DNA of 64,000 nt, from assembly GCA_035079385.1 (NCBI GenBank), contig JAVHKY010000054.1, forward strand, positions 310,001 through 374,000. The letters are read 5' to 3'. Below, piece by piece: positions 1-11,800 of the stretch. Numbering within the stretch: position 1 is the first letter of the stretch; each line of letters begins with the position of its first letter. This DNA comes from Aspidiotus rigidus. Taxonomy: Eukaryota > Arthropoda > Insecta > Hemiptera > Diaspididae. Below the pieces are notes generated by a model. It was not told the DNA's origin and ran no database searches. It was given only the letters and a program-made list of their open reading frames with translations. A program made the translations under genes and the position numbers.

Positions 1-1147
1 AATTGTTGAGTTCTTGGAGGAAGAATTGTAGCTCCGGAAGAGGGCCACGCCAGACACATAACACATCGTCGACATAGCGAGCCCAGAATCGTATTCGAGA
101 GGCGTATGGGCATGAGCTGAGGATGGAGGTTTCGAAGTAGTTCATGAACACATTTGCTACCAGAGAGGATAGTGGACCTCCCATCGGAAGACCATCCGGA
201 AACTTGTAGGTCGTTTTCCTGAAGACGCAAACATTTTAAGAGAGGCACACTTGGAGTAAATTGCGAAATTCGTTGATGATGTCCGGATGAATATTCTGTC
301 TTTCCAGGAACCGGAGGAGGAGGAGGGGGATGGTGCGCGCCACCGGAATTTTAGAAAACATACTGGCGACGTCGAAGGAGACTAGTATCGATTCGGAAGG
401 AAAATTTGTGTTGGACATTCTTGATGTGAGATTGAGGGAGTTGCGAACCGCATAAGGAGGATTGAAGTCGGCCACAGAACAGAACCAGATGGTCAGGAAC
501 TTCGCGAGCTTGCAGGTTGGGTCGGAATAGAAAGGGACGACTGGCCATATCGATAGGTCTGGCTTATGTGGCTTCATCTGCCCCAGTGAAGGGTTCATTT
601 GTAGGAGGAATTTCTGTTCTTGGGGGAGTATATGCTTAGCGTTTTTGATGGTAGAACGCACTTCTGAGTTGTATTCGGCGAATTTTGACGGAATTTTGGA
701 GGCACCGGCAGAGGCCAGGAAGTCGGTGACCTTTTGTTCGTATAATGGGCGCGGCATAATAACAACAGTTTCGCCTTTATCGGCTTTCACCAGCGTAAGG
801 TCGTTCTGTTGCAGGTTACGTTTCAAGGAGGAAAAGCACCGGACCAGAGGGGATTTAGTGTTTCCTAGTTGATCGATTGCTTCGCGAATGAGATGCCGTG
901 TGTTGTCATCGTTAAGGCGGTTATCGGTGCGAATACCGGTAGCCAGGTCAGAGACGAGGACGCTCTCAAGGGCTTCTTTCCGGTTTGTGGGTGGTAACGC
1001 AAATTTCTTTCCTTTTTTGAGGAGGTCAAGCTCAGGAGATGAGAAGTGGGTGGACGATAGGTTGACGAGGGCAGGAGCGAAGGGAGTGTCGGTATCAGGA
1101 ACCGGATGAGGAGTTTTCGGTTTGGATAGACGTTGGAGCTTCTTCAC
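1..1147 (-). pseudogene. Penelope-like element reverse transcriptase, interrupted
   Basis: Minus-strand reading frame of a Penelope-like retroelement. It has the family's pre-RT motif ADKGETVVIM, the first RT motif LVSFDVASMFSKIPV, then GLPMGGPLSSLVANVFM and the catalytic YVDD (RYVDDVLCVW, near base 75). The frame is open from about 1147 to 239, then a TAA at 236-238 interrupts it. The same frame carries on with perfect RT motifs to base 1, where the window cuts it. No ATG is visible at the upstream edge: the frame begins at a GTG at 1147 and stays open further upstream to about 1220, so the true start is not fixed. The rest of RT and any GIY-YIG endonuclease lie outside the window. A single stop in an otherwise clean frame suggests a fairly recent copy. 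Confidence 0.85.
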
Positions 1148-1230
1148 TTTAGTTGTACGAAGGAGGGAGTGAAGCCTTGATTGTTTTCGGCTGGCGGTAG
1201 ACTGGTGGCATTGAGAGCTTTAAGTTATAT

Positions 1231-4060
1231 CAGTTCGAGAACTATTGTAGACCAGGCTTCCATAGTCCAGTCGAGATGCGTACGAGACTTTTACAGAGTT
1301 GCAGGAGGGTTCCTCTGTTGCATCGTTTTGATTGGTGTGACAAATATTCTATTACACTTGCTTCTCGAATTTTGATGTACGGGGCTCGAATGAGTTTTCG
1401 GTCAAAATGTAGTCCTGGGTGTTTCGCAGAGCGTCCAGTCAAGATTTCAAAATTTCGCGCGGTCCTGTGGAAGGCTATCTTATAAAAATAAGAGTTGAAG
1501 AAGTGAAGTGATTTGGACGAAAAATACGAATACATCCATCATGAAAGATTTTGATGAATGAAAGCGACAAACATTGATGAAGACCACGAAATCTCGCAAA
1601 AGTCCTAATTTGTAGAGTTCTGTAGTGGAGCGCAGGCGGCGGCGATGCTTCCCACGTACAGAGAGTAAAGACGAAAATCGTGAGTAATTTGCACGTGTAC
1701 ATGCGTGCGATAGTTCAAAAAAATATACGTATATTAATCTAGATAAAGCGATCCGAGTTACAAGATTATAAATTCGTTTTCGCTTACCTCGCTATCAACA
1801 ATTTATTTCTGCTACTCGAAACCGTCAAAGGTTGTTTCGATTGATCTTCTAGAGCTCCTGTCAAGAGTGGGTGTGACAAAAAGAGACGAATCACGATATT
1901 TTACGTGCGATAGATGGCGACGGAACAAAGAAATTTTCTTCGTTCAGGTGCGTTGTGAGTACGGCGCAGCGTATGGAAAAAAATTTTTCAATTTTCGTCC
2001 TCGTGTATGCCGGTATATACCTTCTCTTGAATGGAGAAAATATAGTTTTATATACGAAATGTTACCATACGAAATTAATCAGTTTCGCTTGCTTCGACTG
2101 TACCTACCTCGTTTCTTATTTCTCAAAGAGAACGAAGAAAATTGGTACACGAATTTAGTATAGCAGACCTGCAGGCTGTCGAATGAAATGTATTCACGTA
2201 TGCTGAAATAAAGCCCAAAAGAATTAGTTCGGGAACGATAAGTCACAGTCTGTTCTGTTCAGAAGGAAAAATCACGTTCGCATGTGTACATTCTGTATAT
2301 ACGCGTATATTATGTTGTACGATCTAGCCCGCGCTGTCGAGAACACGCAGATCGTGTTTCGTTTTTAATCAGATGAATAAATTTAGGGTTCTATTTCGTA
2401 TTTCCTCCTCCTAAAGCGAATCAACATGGTTTTTGTTCTTAGAGCTTTTCACGACTTTCACTCTCGCGTCTTCATTTATTGATACCGGTCCTTTTCACTT
2501 TCGTTTTTCATCCGTAAACGTTCGACGGTACCTTTGCTGACTAAGAGCGCAATTTTATTCTCCCAATTTTCATCCACCTTTTGGTCGAATTTTCCCTCAA
2601 TGACACCAAATAATGTTTACCGACCGCCGAGACCGTCGTCGATTCGTAGCACATTCGTATTCCAGCTGTCTCCATGCATACACCCGAGAAAAAGTAAACG
2701 AAATACAAAAGTTTATCATCCTTCTCACCGAATAACAATTACGAATCATTATGTTCGTATAAAATGAGATCTGGAGGGAGTTGAAGGGATATATGTGAGT
2801 TACTTCCTACAACGCTAACGAATGTTATTCAGTTCACAATAAACAAATAGCGAACGAAATACGTAATTACCTTCGGTATCCGTGAGATGTACACGATGTT
2901 CTATAATGTTACGTTAGGTTACCCTCGGTAGAGAAGTTTGTGAAAAAAAGAAAAAATCAATACTTTTCGACTAACCTATATTATTCTGGAATGGTCGTCG
3001 GCAAAGTGACGTGTGCTAGTTTGCGATATTTTCGGCTCTCAGACTCCTACATCAAAGTGTAATCGAACAGGCGTTCTGATATACTCGTAAGTACCCAACA
3101 AAACGAAAACATTTATTACAGAAATTATGATAAGAATTACGCTCGAGAAATATGAGCTTTTAAATGTATTTGAAATCACGAGGGATTTTCGTTTGGTTTC
3201 CTTCTAATGAAGCCTAATTTGCGTACATCGCAAATAGCGGGGTTCTAAATTGAAAGTTGGGTAAACAAAATTCTTTTTAAAAATGACTCGCTGCTCACGA
3301 GGCTCTCAATCGAAGCTTGAAGTGAAAAACGTGTCGTACGGATGGATTTTTCAATTTCGGTAATTGATTTTGAAAATCGATCGTTAGCCTTTGATTAAAT
3401 ATTTGGGTGTAGTTTTTCAAGTGTAACTACTATAAATATAAATAAATGAATATTACACGTGAAAGAGTTTCACGAACCTTACAGGGCCGCCGCGGGAGGC
3501 ACCGAGAGCTAATTTAAGGGAATGTCTTCGAATAGGTTTTAGCACTTTGTGGACTGACGTGGACTGGGGCTCAATAGTCTAGTCGAAAGCGTATGAGATT
3601 CTTGTAGAATTGGAATTAACGAAGATATATGCACAATATGTTCCATAGGAGATATGTGAAATTGCAGTTGCCAAATCAGGTGAAGAACTAGTAGTGTAGC
3701 GGGGGGATGTAGAGGGGTCGCGCCTAGCAGGACACCATTTCATTCTGAGTAAGTTTTCCAGAAACTTTTTGTAACATTTCTCCTCTCCCTCTTCTTCTTC
3801 AAACCCTCCCCAGAAAAATTGCTACTGAAAGAAAAACAGTTCATTTTGCATAGAGAATTGACTCTTAATCTACTGTGATTTCATCGGTGAAATTTCTTGA
3901 ATCCCTCTTTCTCATGGGCTATTGCTCCTTCTTTTGTGAAGACTACAGCGGAAAAAGGGAAAGAAATGATCTTGGCAATTGGATCTTTATTGTTTCTCTA
4001 GATAGTTTCTTTGGAACATATACCTCCCCCTCCACCATATAGTTCATAGGATTTGCGAAA
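1231..4060. other. No recognised gene
   Basis: About 2.8 kb without a recognisable gene. Open frames here are short and have no family resemblance. I searched for the missing sodium-channel N-terminal exon (an EEERSLFRPF-like start followed by a charged lysine/glutamate helix) and did not find it. A promoter or 5' UTR could lie here, but nothing in the sequence identifies one. Confidence 0.5.
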
Positions 4061-4061
4061 T

Positions 4062-4945
4062 AACTGTTATATTGTAACCGATGACCAAAAAGGGAAAAAA
4101 TGTTTGTTGACCGATTGACCCATGACCGTTTAAAAGGAAATTATTACATTGACCGTGACCGCTTGACCGATGAATATTTTGGTTAAAACGGTCATAGCGG
4201 TCATGTCGACAGTCATCTTTTCAATATTATTTACTTTGAAAACATGTTTTTTACTTTAAAACATGTTTTTTTACTTTAAAAACATTTTTTCAACTTTAAA
4301 AACATGTTTTATACTTCAAAAACATGTTTTATAGTTCAAAAACATGTTTTATACTTTAAAAACATGTTTTTTTACTTTAAAAACATTTTTTTTACTTTAA
4401 AACATGTTTTATACTTCAAAAACATGTTTTATACTTTAAAAACATGTTTTTTTACTTTAAAAACATGTTCTTTTACTTCAAAAACATGTTTTATACTTCA
4501 AAAACATATTTTTTTACTTTAAAAACATGTCTACTTTAAAAACATGATTTTTTACCTTAAAAACATGTTTTTTTACTTTAAAAACATATTTTTTTACTTT
4601 AAAACATTTTTTTTTCAAATTTAAAAATATGTTTTTTAGTTCAAAAATATGTTTTTCAGTTTAAAAAATTCTTTTTAGTTTAAAAACATATTTTTTTGGT
4701 TCAGAAACAATGTTCTTTCTACCCAAAAGAGTGTTTTTCTCTATTTTCACCGTTATGAACTGTTATGACCAAATCATCTATTCATAATGGTCATGACCAT
4801 TATGATTGTTTGACCGTTTCAGAAAAATACTTTATGCGATCGATAACTAGCTGTTAGGCGTTAACTGATTTAATTTTGAAGCTGACCGGACCGATAACCG
4901 TTATCTACGTACAATTATTTTGGTCAAAAACCCTAACTATTATAT
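4062..4945. mobile_element. Possible degenerate MITE holding the minisatellite
   Basis: Both flanks of the 21-bp array carry related sequence in opposite orientation: ATAACTGTTAT near 4060 on the left, and ATAACCGTTAT near 4915 plus GGTCAAAAACCC near 4930 on the right. The arrangement resembles the hAT-like element at 46508-48072, which also has an AAAACATGTTTT array inside. No clean target-site duplication was found, so the boundaries are uncertain. Confidence 0.35.
4228..4700. repeat. 21-bp minisatellite, AAAACATGTTTT core
   Basis: Over 20 imperfect head-to-tail copies of a unit near 21 bp, made of the palindrome AAAACATGTTTT, a T run and TACTTTAA or TACTTCAA. Because the period is a multiple of three, the array gives a repetitive plus-strand ORF (4304-4522) that is not a gene. 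The flanks (4075-4215 and 4740-4935) are rich in TGACC on the left and GGTCA on the right, so the array may be the core of a larger degenerate inverted-repeat element. Confidence 0.85.
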
Positions 4946-7900
4946 AGGTTGATTTGTGCATTAACGGCAAACTGCGTTCACCAGTTAAACTGTTATATTT
5001 TTGCTGGTCTTTTTTTAGTTTTCTGTGAAGCGCAGAAACATTTTCTTACATTTTCAAAAGTTGTACTTTCCTTGGCCCATGTCAGCTGGCTTCTTGCTGT
5101 TTTGGATAACTAACAATTGTATGCCGGTTATGAACATGTGAAAATAGAAATTTAATTTGGAAATGACTTTAAATCTTTATAATTTATTTTATAATCATTG
5201 AAAATTGTACTAATTTTATTTAAAATTATTCAAATAATTTTTTTTACTACCTATCATTTTTAATTATTGTACCTATAAAAAAAATAAAACTACCTAATAC
5301 AATTATTAATCAAATAATAATTATATTAGTTCAATATCGAATAAAAATAACTTTGATATATTCAGAGAATAATTAATTTTATCAATAAATCCTTAATGAA
5401 GACTATTGATAAAAATAAATAAATTATTATTTTAATTTTAATAAAAATTGGAATAATTATTATTAAATAAAATAATTTTTAATTTGTACTATTCAAATCA
5501 ATTATATTAAATTTAAAGTAATAAAAATGTATGATTGAATAAAAATTTCAAATTAGATAATAAAATTAAATTTATAATACTCGTATGTATCTATAAAATT
5601 TAAAATTATAAATGAAAAAATTTTTGATTAATAAGTCCAACCTTACTAATAATGAAATAATGAATTCAAATTTTAATGAATTATACATATCAATCAATAA
5701 AGAAATTATCACATAAGAATTTTTTAAAAGTTAATCCAATTGATGAATTCATGTAAAAAAATTCATGTAAATGAAATTGATGAAAATCAATTTCATTAAT
5801 GATGGTATCATTTGGATTTGCTTTAGTGGTAACACAGTTTCGATTGTTTTCATTTTCAAGCGCCAGAAATTTGACTTCTCCTCTTGCTCCTGGATCTTAC
5901 TGTATTCACCTAAAAACTTGCTAGTGGCTGTTTGTATAGAAAAATGAACGAACATATTGCTGCTTCTACACTGAGAGCATCTGAACGCATAACTTGTATA
6001 ATTTCAACAGTAATAACAGGATCTATAAAATAATACTGTGAACTCGCGAACAAACCTTATGATATTAAAACAAGAATATGTCTCAAGGTGAGAGGCCATT
6101 CTGAAATTTGCATTGCAAGATTCATTTCAACTAAAAAAAAAAAAAAAAAAAAAAGAGTTTTCTGATGAAATTACGAGCTGATGATGTCATGACCTGCTAA
6201 GTAACCGTGACCTACTGTAGGGACTTGGTTTGTTACAATTTCATCAATAATTTCACAAATTCTTTACCTGAGGAGGGGACTGTGAAGATAAATCATGACG
6301 TAACGACTAAATATGATGGCCCATATCCTCACCCGTTTTTCTAAGACTCTTAATTAAAGACTTGGAAAAATTTTGAGTTACATTTGTTTCTGAAGCGACG
6401 TTTTGCTGTAGCATAAAGTTCCGGATTTTTTCAAGTCTCCTTCTTCATATCTAAGGAAAACTTTTGATGGCTATTCAGTCGAAAGGTCTCGTACTATATA
6501 TTTTGTAATTGTGCGGTTTGTAAAATCTTATGTTGAATTTAATTTGTTCATCTAAGAAAAACAATCCTATTACCGCAAATTAAAGAAAAAATATATATGT
6601 ATTGTAATTTTCTGGAAATAAAAGAATTACCTCAAGATTAGACGACCGTTGGTATAGATGTGGTGAGAACCGGTGATCAGTGGCGTGGCCAGGGAAGATT
6701 ATAGGTATGAATCTTCTCTTGAGGGTCACAATTTACTCTTGTTTCAATGTTCTATCAATCAGAGAAATTAATGACTACGGTGCGGTATCAAAAAATTTTT
6801 TCATTGGTCTCTTTTCCCTCCACAAAATTGCCACTGCGGGTGATTCTTGTTTTTTTCTAATAATCCTTCAACCATAACTTGGGCAAAAAATTGAAGTACA
6901 AATCTATAAGATATGTCTCATTTAATGGATGAGAGATTCATGGATTCAAAAACATAAATAGTCAAGAAAGATCTTTTTCATCACAAATAATAAGGATAAT
7001 AGAGAGTTAAAGAAGGTAAAGACGAATCAAGTTATTCATAAAATGTAAATACGTGTAATTATGTACTTACAAAAGATTGGTCAAGATGAGCTTCACAAAT
7101 TAAGAACTTTTTAGGAATGAAAAAATACTTACTAAATTTTGAAATCTGAGGTGTCCAAATTATCTGAAATTGGTTCAGTACTGGGCCTTATGAGGATCCG
7201 GACCTTCTTTCCACATGAAAATCAACAAACAAAAACCACAAAAAAGAAAGAAATCATTTTCTACCTCAGGGAAATTGTGATATTTCAATACTTCTTCATT
7301 GTATAAGTAAGGTGGCGTCAAACCGAGTTCCGCGAGTATTGGGAACACCAAGAGTTGAAATGCCACTTGACCCGCGAGTCCAGTACAATATTTTATTCAC
7401 TAGTGGGTAAAGTAGTATTTTACCCACGCTGTAGCAAAATAGTGTTAAAAATAGTATTACGCTACAAGAGAAAAAAGTAGGCATTAAGTAAGCAATATCT
7501 GAACAAGCGCTTTGGCGACCCGAGCCGAAGCGCCTTCATTGCTTCCTTTGTTCTTGAGTGGTGAACGCTAATTTTTTGGTTCACAGAAACAATGTTTGTC
7601 ACGTACGCAATGCGCATGCGCAACGCATTTTCTTCCCTAGTGAAAAATTGGCGCTTTTTTTTCATTTCCTAAAGAACAGAACAATGCAATGTAAAGAACG
7701 TGTTTTCATTGAACCAAAAAATCTATTTTAATGGAGGGTAGTTGAAAGTCAGTGTTTTCACGCCACTTACTTTGAGTGTTCTCCACTGCGTGAAAACTGC
7801 TCACTTTACTCCCACGTAACGAAAATAGTTATTCTGGGCATGTGAAGGCTAACGGATAATATTTTCTGACCACTTTCATTAAAATAGTATTCTGGACAGG

Positions 7901-8710
7901 AATCTAAAAGTAAGCCTCTTCTGTCCTATTCCATTAAAGTATATTTTTCGCCCTTGTGATGACTTTTACACGAGGTAATCTTGTGGGAATAAAAAAAGCT
8001 ACAATTCCAATTTCATTTCTGCTGTAGCTCATCTATTAATACGTGTATAAATTTAGATTAATATAAGGTAGATAATTTTACATACTCATGTACAAATGCA
8101 TTATATTCAAACCATATTATGTAAACGTATAGGTTTGTAGAGATGCAAAATAACTGACATAATATAATAAATTTTATTAATGTAGATTTTTTCCATTAAG
8201 TGAAAGTAAATTGGCTTAGAGATAACTTTAGTCATCAACGATAACATTGGGTATGATCTATGACTGATAGAAGGAATGACAGCGCAGTCCCCTCAATTGA
8301 ACCCACAATTTTCTTGCTTTAGTACTGATTTTCCTTTTTTCATGTGACATGAAAAAAATGTCAAATCGTCCCGTAAAGTTCTTTAAATAAAAATGTTTGT
8401 TTGAGCGAAGGCTTATGTGAAAAAGGTGTGATTATTGAGGCAATGTCGCATGGTATTCGACCTTTGAAATCCATTTTCATCCATCTGAGAACTAAAAGTA
8501 CATATTATAAATTACTCATGTAGACTCGCAAGTATTTTAGATAGCGGAGTAAATGTAGTCAGGCTTATTCATCAATATTAGGTACATATTAGGTACTTGT
8601 ACATTTAGAATTGAGTTCCAACAGTAAATGTATTTTAGTACGAGTATTTAGGGGAATCGTGCATTAGTATTATAATACTAATACTGGCGAATTTTGCTTC
8701 ATACTTATAG
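4946..8710. other. AT-rich non-coding stretch
   Basis: Contains a very AT-rich block (5150-5760), a poly-A run near 6133-6155 and a half copy (6266-6352) of the inverted-repeat element at 24137-24475. No gene or conserved ORF is visible. The 3' end leads into the acceptor of the first visible sodium-channel exon at 8711. Confidence 0.5.
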
Positions 8711-8866
8711 GCTCGTTACGATGAAGAAGATGTTGACGAAGGTCCGCAACCCGATTCCACTCTCGAACAAGGTGTACCATTGCCCGTCAGATTACATCGT
8801 CAGTTTCCACCGGAACTAGTCTCGGTCCCGTTGGAAGATATCGATCCGTTTTATCATAACCAGCGA
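8711..8866 (+). CDS. para: Sodium channel exon: cytoplasmic N-terminus
   Basis: Encodes [20 protein letters not shown] and ends DPFYHNQR, the conserved acidic N-terminal segment just before domain I. It begins in phase 0, so the missing upstream exon must end on a full codon. Acceptor TTATAG, donor GTAAGT. Confidence 0.95.
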
Positions 8867-11800
8867 GTAAGTTTGGTCTACTTACGGAAGATTTATCTAT
8901 GTTAACTACAGTGGTCAGCCTAATCTGTACGCTGTGTTCTGTTCGCAGACTTTCGTAGTAATAAGTAAAGGTAAAGATATATTTCGATTTAGTGCAACTA
9001 ACGCGTTGTGGGCACTTGATCCCTTCAACCCGATCCGACGAGTCGCTATCAACGTTTTGGTTCACCAGCTCTTTTCCATAATTATAATCACGACTATTTT
9101 AACCAATTGTGTACTCATGGCTGTTCCTCCGAATCCTACCATCGAATCTACCGAGTAAGTTTGATTGTATTTGTAAGTACGTGAATGTTGAAAATCTCGA
9201 TAGCTCGCTAGCGGAGATGATTAGTTTATGAATTGTAGATTGTTGTGGTGAAAATTTTAGTGTCCCTAGGTGTGCGTAGGTCTATCTCACACTTTTTTCA
9301 GTATTATTGTCCCGTGGTATCTCCTCACCTAATCAAATATTGAAGGTTTCAGATTTCATAAATTACCGTGATTCCTTTTCAATAAGGTAACAGTACCAAA
9401 TGAGATCCGCTAACGGTCCCAGACCTTCATGAAGACACCTTAACGTGCCTAGTCAGGCGTGTGCGTATCTTGAATAGACCCAGACTTTGTGATCCGTATT
9501 AAGTATTTCACACAGTTTTTCTTTGAAAGTAAATTTCAGTCGTCTCTATACAGTTCCATCTAGGTTTTCTCACAAATTACCGCAATAAAAATTTTATTCC
9601 TGCAAGGACACGGGCATACAATAAAATGAGGTTCGAAAAGTCGCGTTGGAATAAAAAAATGTGCTTCTACCTATTACTCATTAGCGTCATTATGTGTTTG
9701 CTGACGTTCCTTAAGAAATATACAAAAAATTTTGAGTACTTGCAGAGAACTGAAATTTTCTCGTAAGTATCACTCAAATAACCCAAAACGCATTCCCAAA
9801 ATTTGAAGTCTATTCACGAATTGATAGAGGTTTCATAAGAGCTTGTAAAAGCGCATATTTCTGAATTGAACGATATGCATACAAGTACGTATTGCACTTG
9901 ATCGGCGCATGAAGCGCTGCTAATCAGAATTGGAAAGCTGGCGCGAAACTTAAAGCTAAAAATTTGAAGTCGAAATAATTTTTATGTTCTCCTCTGACGT
10001 GTGAACCATTGTATCAAAGATCGAGAAATACTAAATCTGCAAACACTTTTACAAATGGTAGTATAAAATATGTGACGCGTATTGGTCGAAGACCATTGGC
10101 AAACTAAAGTTAAAAATATCGAATCACGAATACAAATACGAAAATGAAAAACGATTCAGAACATGACAAAATAAAGATACAAAAATTAGTCATGATTAGC
10201 GTCGTGTTTGTAAACATTATTAGCGAGTACGAGATGAGGGATGTCCTCGTTTACTATGATGAAATTATTATCAGAAGCGGCCTTGAGGATTACAATGCTC
10301 TCCAGTACTCGACGTCTTCTCTCAAGACTCTCGTTATGCAAAAGGCGAACTCCACAATTTCTATCAAATCTGAGATCTGCTGCCAAGAGATGCCCCAGAA
10401 AGGCAGATTTTGGCGGCTTTGTCATGCACTGAGACTCTTGTCCTCAGTTTCCGACCAGTTTTGCCAATATAAATAGTGGGGCAGTCGTTGCACTAGGGTC
10501 TAAGGACTCCACTCTGGTCCTCTGTGAGTACAGAATCTGTAAGACTCGACATAAGACGTTTTGTCGTGTCTGTAGAATAAGAAGCGAGGCAGTAGTGGGA
10601 GGCTTTAAGTAAACGAGATAAATTGCCGAGCTATGGAAGCCGGATCAATTTTTTATTCATTTTTTTTCCTTATTGTTATTGCCTGGAGATTGAGAAACAA
10701 TGGAATTGGGGACTACCATATTTGGGGCGTCTTAAAAGTCTTTGCGGACTTAGTATTTCTCGATCTTTGATTTAAAGTCGAAAATCGAAGAATTTCATGC
10801 TAAAAATGTTGAAAGCCAAGAGCCCAGGAAAAATTTTAGGCGCAAGCTAAAAATCAAAACTTTAATTTAATAAACTTGGCTTCCTTCTTTCGTTCTCTTG
10901 TTCTAAAAATTGAAAAAACGGGATCAGACCAGTTCAAAGAAAGATTTTTCACCAAGACACATCATCGACAGGAAAGTTCACCTGTTGTTTTTTTTTTCAC
11001 TGTCAGGAAAGTTCAACTTCCTTTTTTCAGTTCACCGACACCGACGACGAAATTCACCTTTTTCAATCAGCTGTTCGACTTTTATTTGATGCTTTGATAA
11101 ACCAAATTTTATTTATAAAATTATTTAAATTAATAATAATTTAATAAAGAAAATTTCTTTAATTAAATTATTAATATTTATAAATCAAATTAATTAAATT
11201 AAATTAATAAATTATATTTTATTATTCATGATTATAATTTTTAATTTAATAAATCAATTTATTTATTTTAAATTTTGTTTAAAAATTTTAATAAATAAAT
11301 TTTATTTCAATAAAAATGATTATTTAAAAATTATATTAATTTAAATTATTCTATTTTATTTTATTTTATTTTTTTTTCAAAATTAAATTCAATTAAAATA
11401 TAAAAATAAATAATACTTGAAAAATATAAAAAATCATATAAAATTTAATTTTATCAAATAAAATATCAAAAATAAAATTATTAAATTAATTTTTTATTAT
11501 TATTAAACTTGAATTAAACTGATTAATCAACTTCATCAATAAAAATATAATCGAATTTTGTCGGTGAACTTTCGTCACGGTGAACTTACCATGTGGTGAA
11601 CCACTACTTCTATCAGGTAAATTATCTGTAGGTGAATCTTCATCGGTGAATTTTTTTTAGGTGGAAAATCTTTCGGTGAAACACCCTAGTCCCGAAAAAA
11701 CTTGAAAGCTGAAGAATTTTGAGCAAAAAAGTTGGAAGTTATAAGCCAAAAATTATATTTTCCTAGGTCAACTAGGGTACTAAAGAGGGGGGGGGGTATG

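Noticed and set aside
4304..4522. Plus-strand ORF of FKNMF/SKTCF repeats
   Set aside because: Same cause: translation of the 21-bp array.
1231..8710. Missing N-terminal exon of the sodium channel
   Set aside because: Searched for an acidic start with RSLFRPF-like sequence and a basic helix ending in phase 0; nothing matched, so it is left outside the window.
8787..9065. 92-codon minus-strand ORF
   Set aside because: Antisense shadow of two sodium-channel exons.
10144..10476. 110-codon plus-strand ORF
   Set aside because: Antisense of a recognisable GIY-YIG remnant; no family resemblance in the plus frame.
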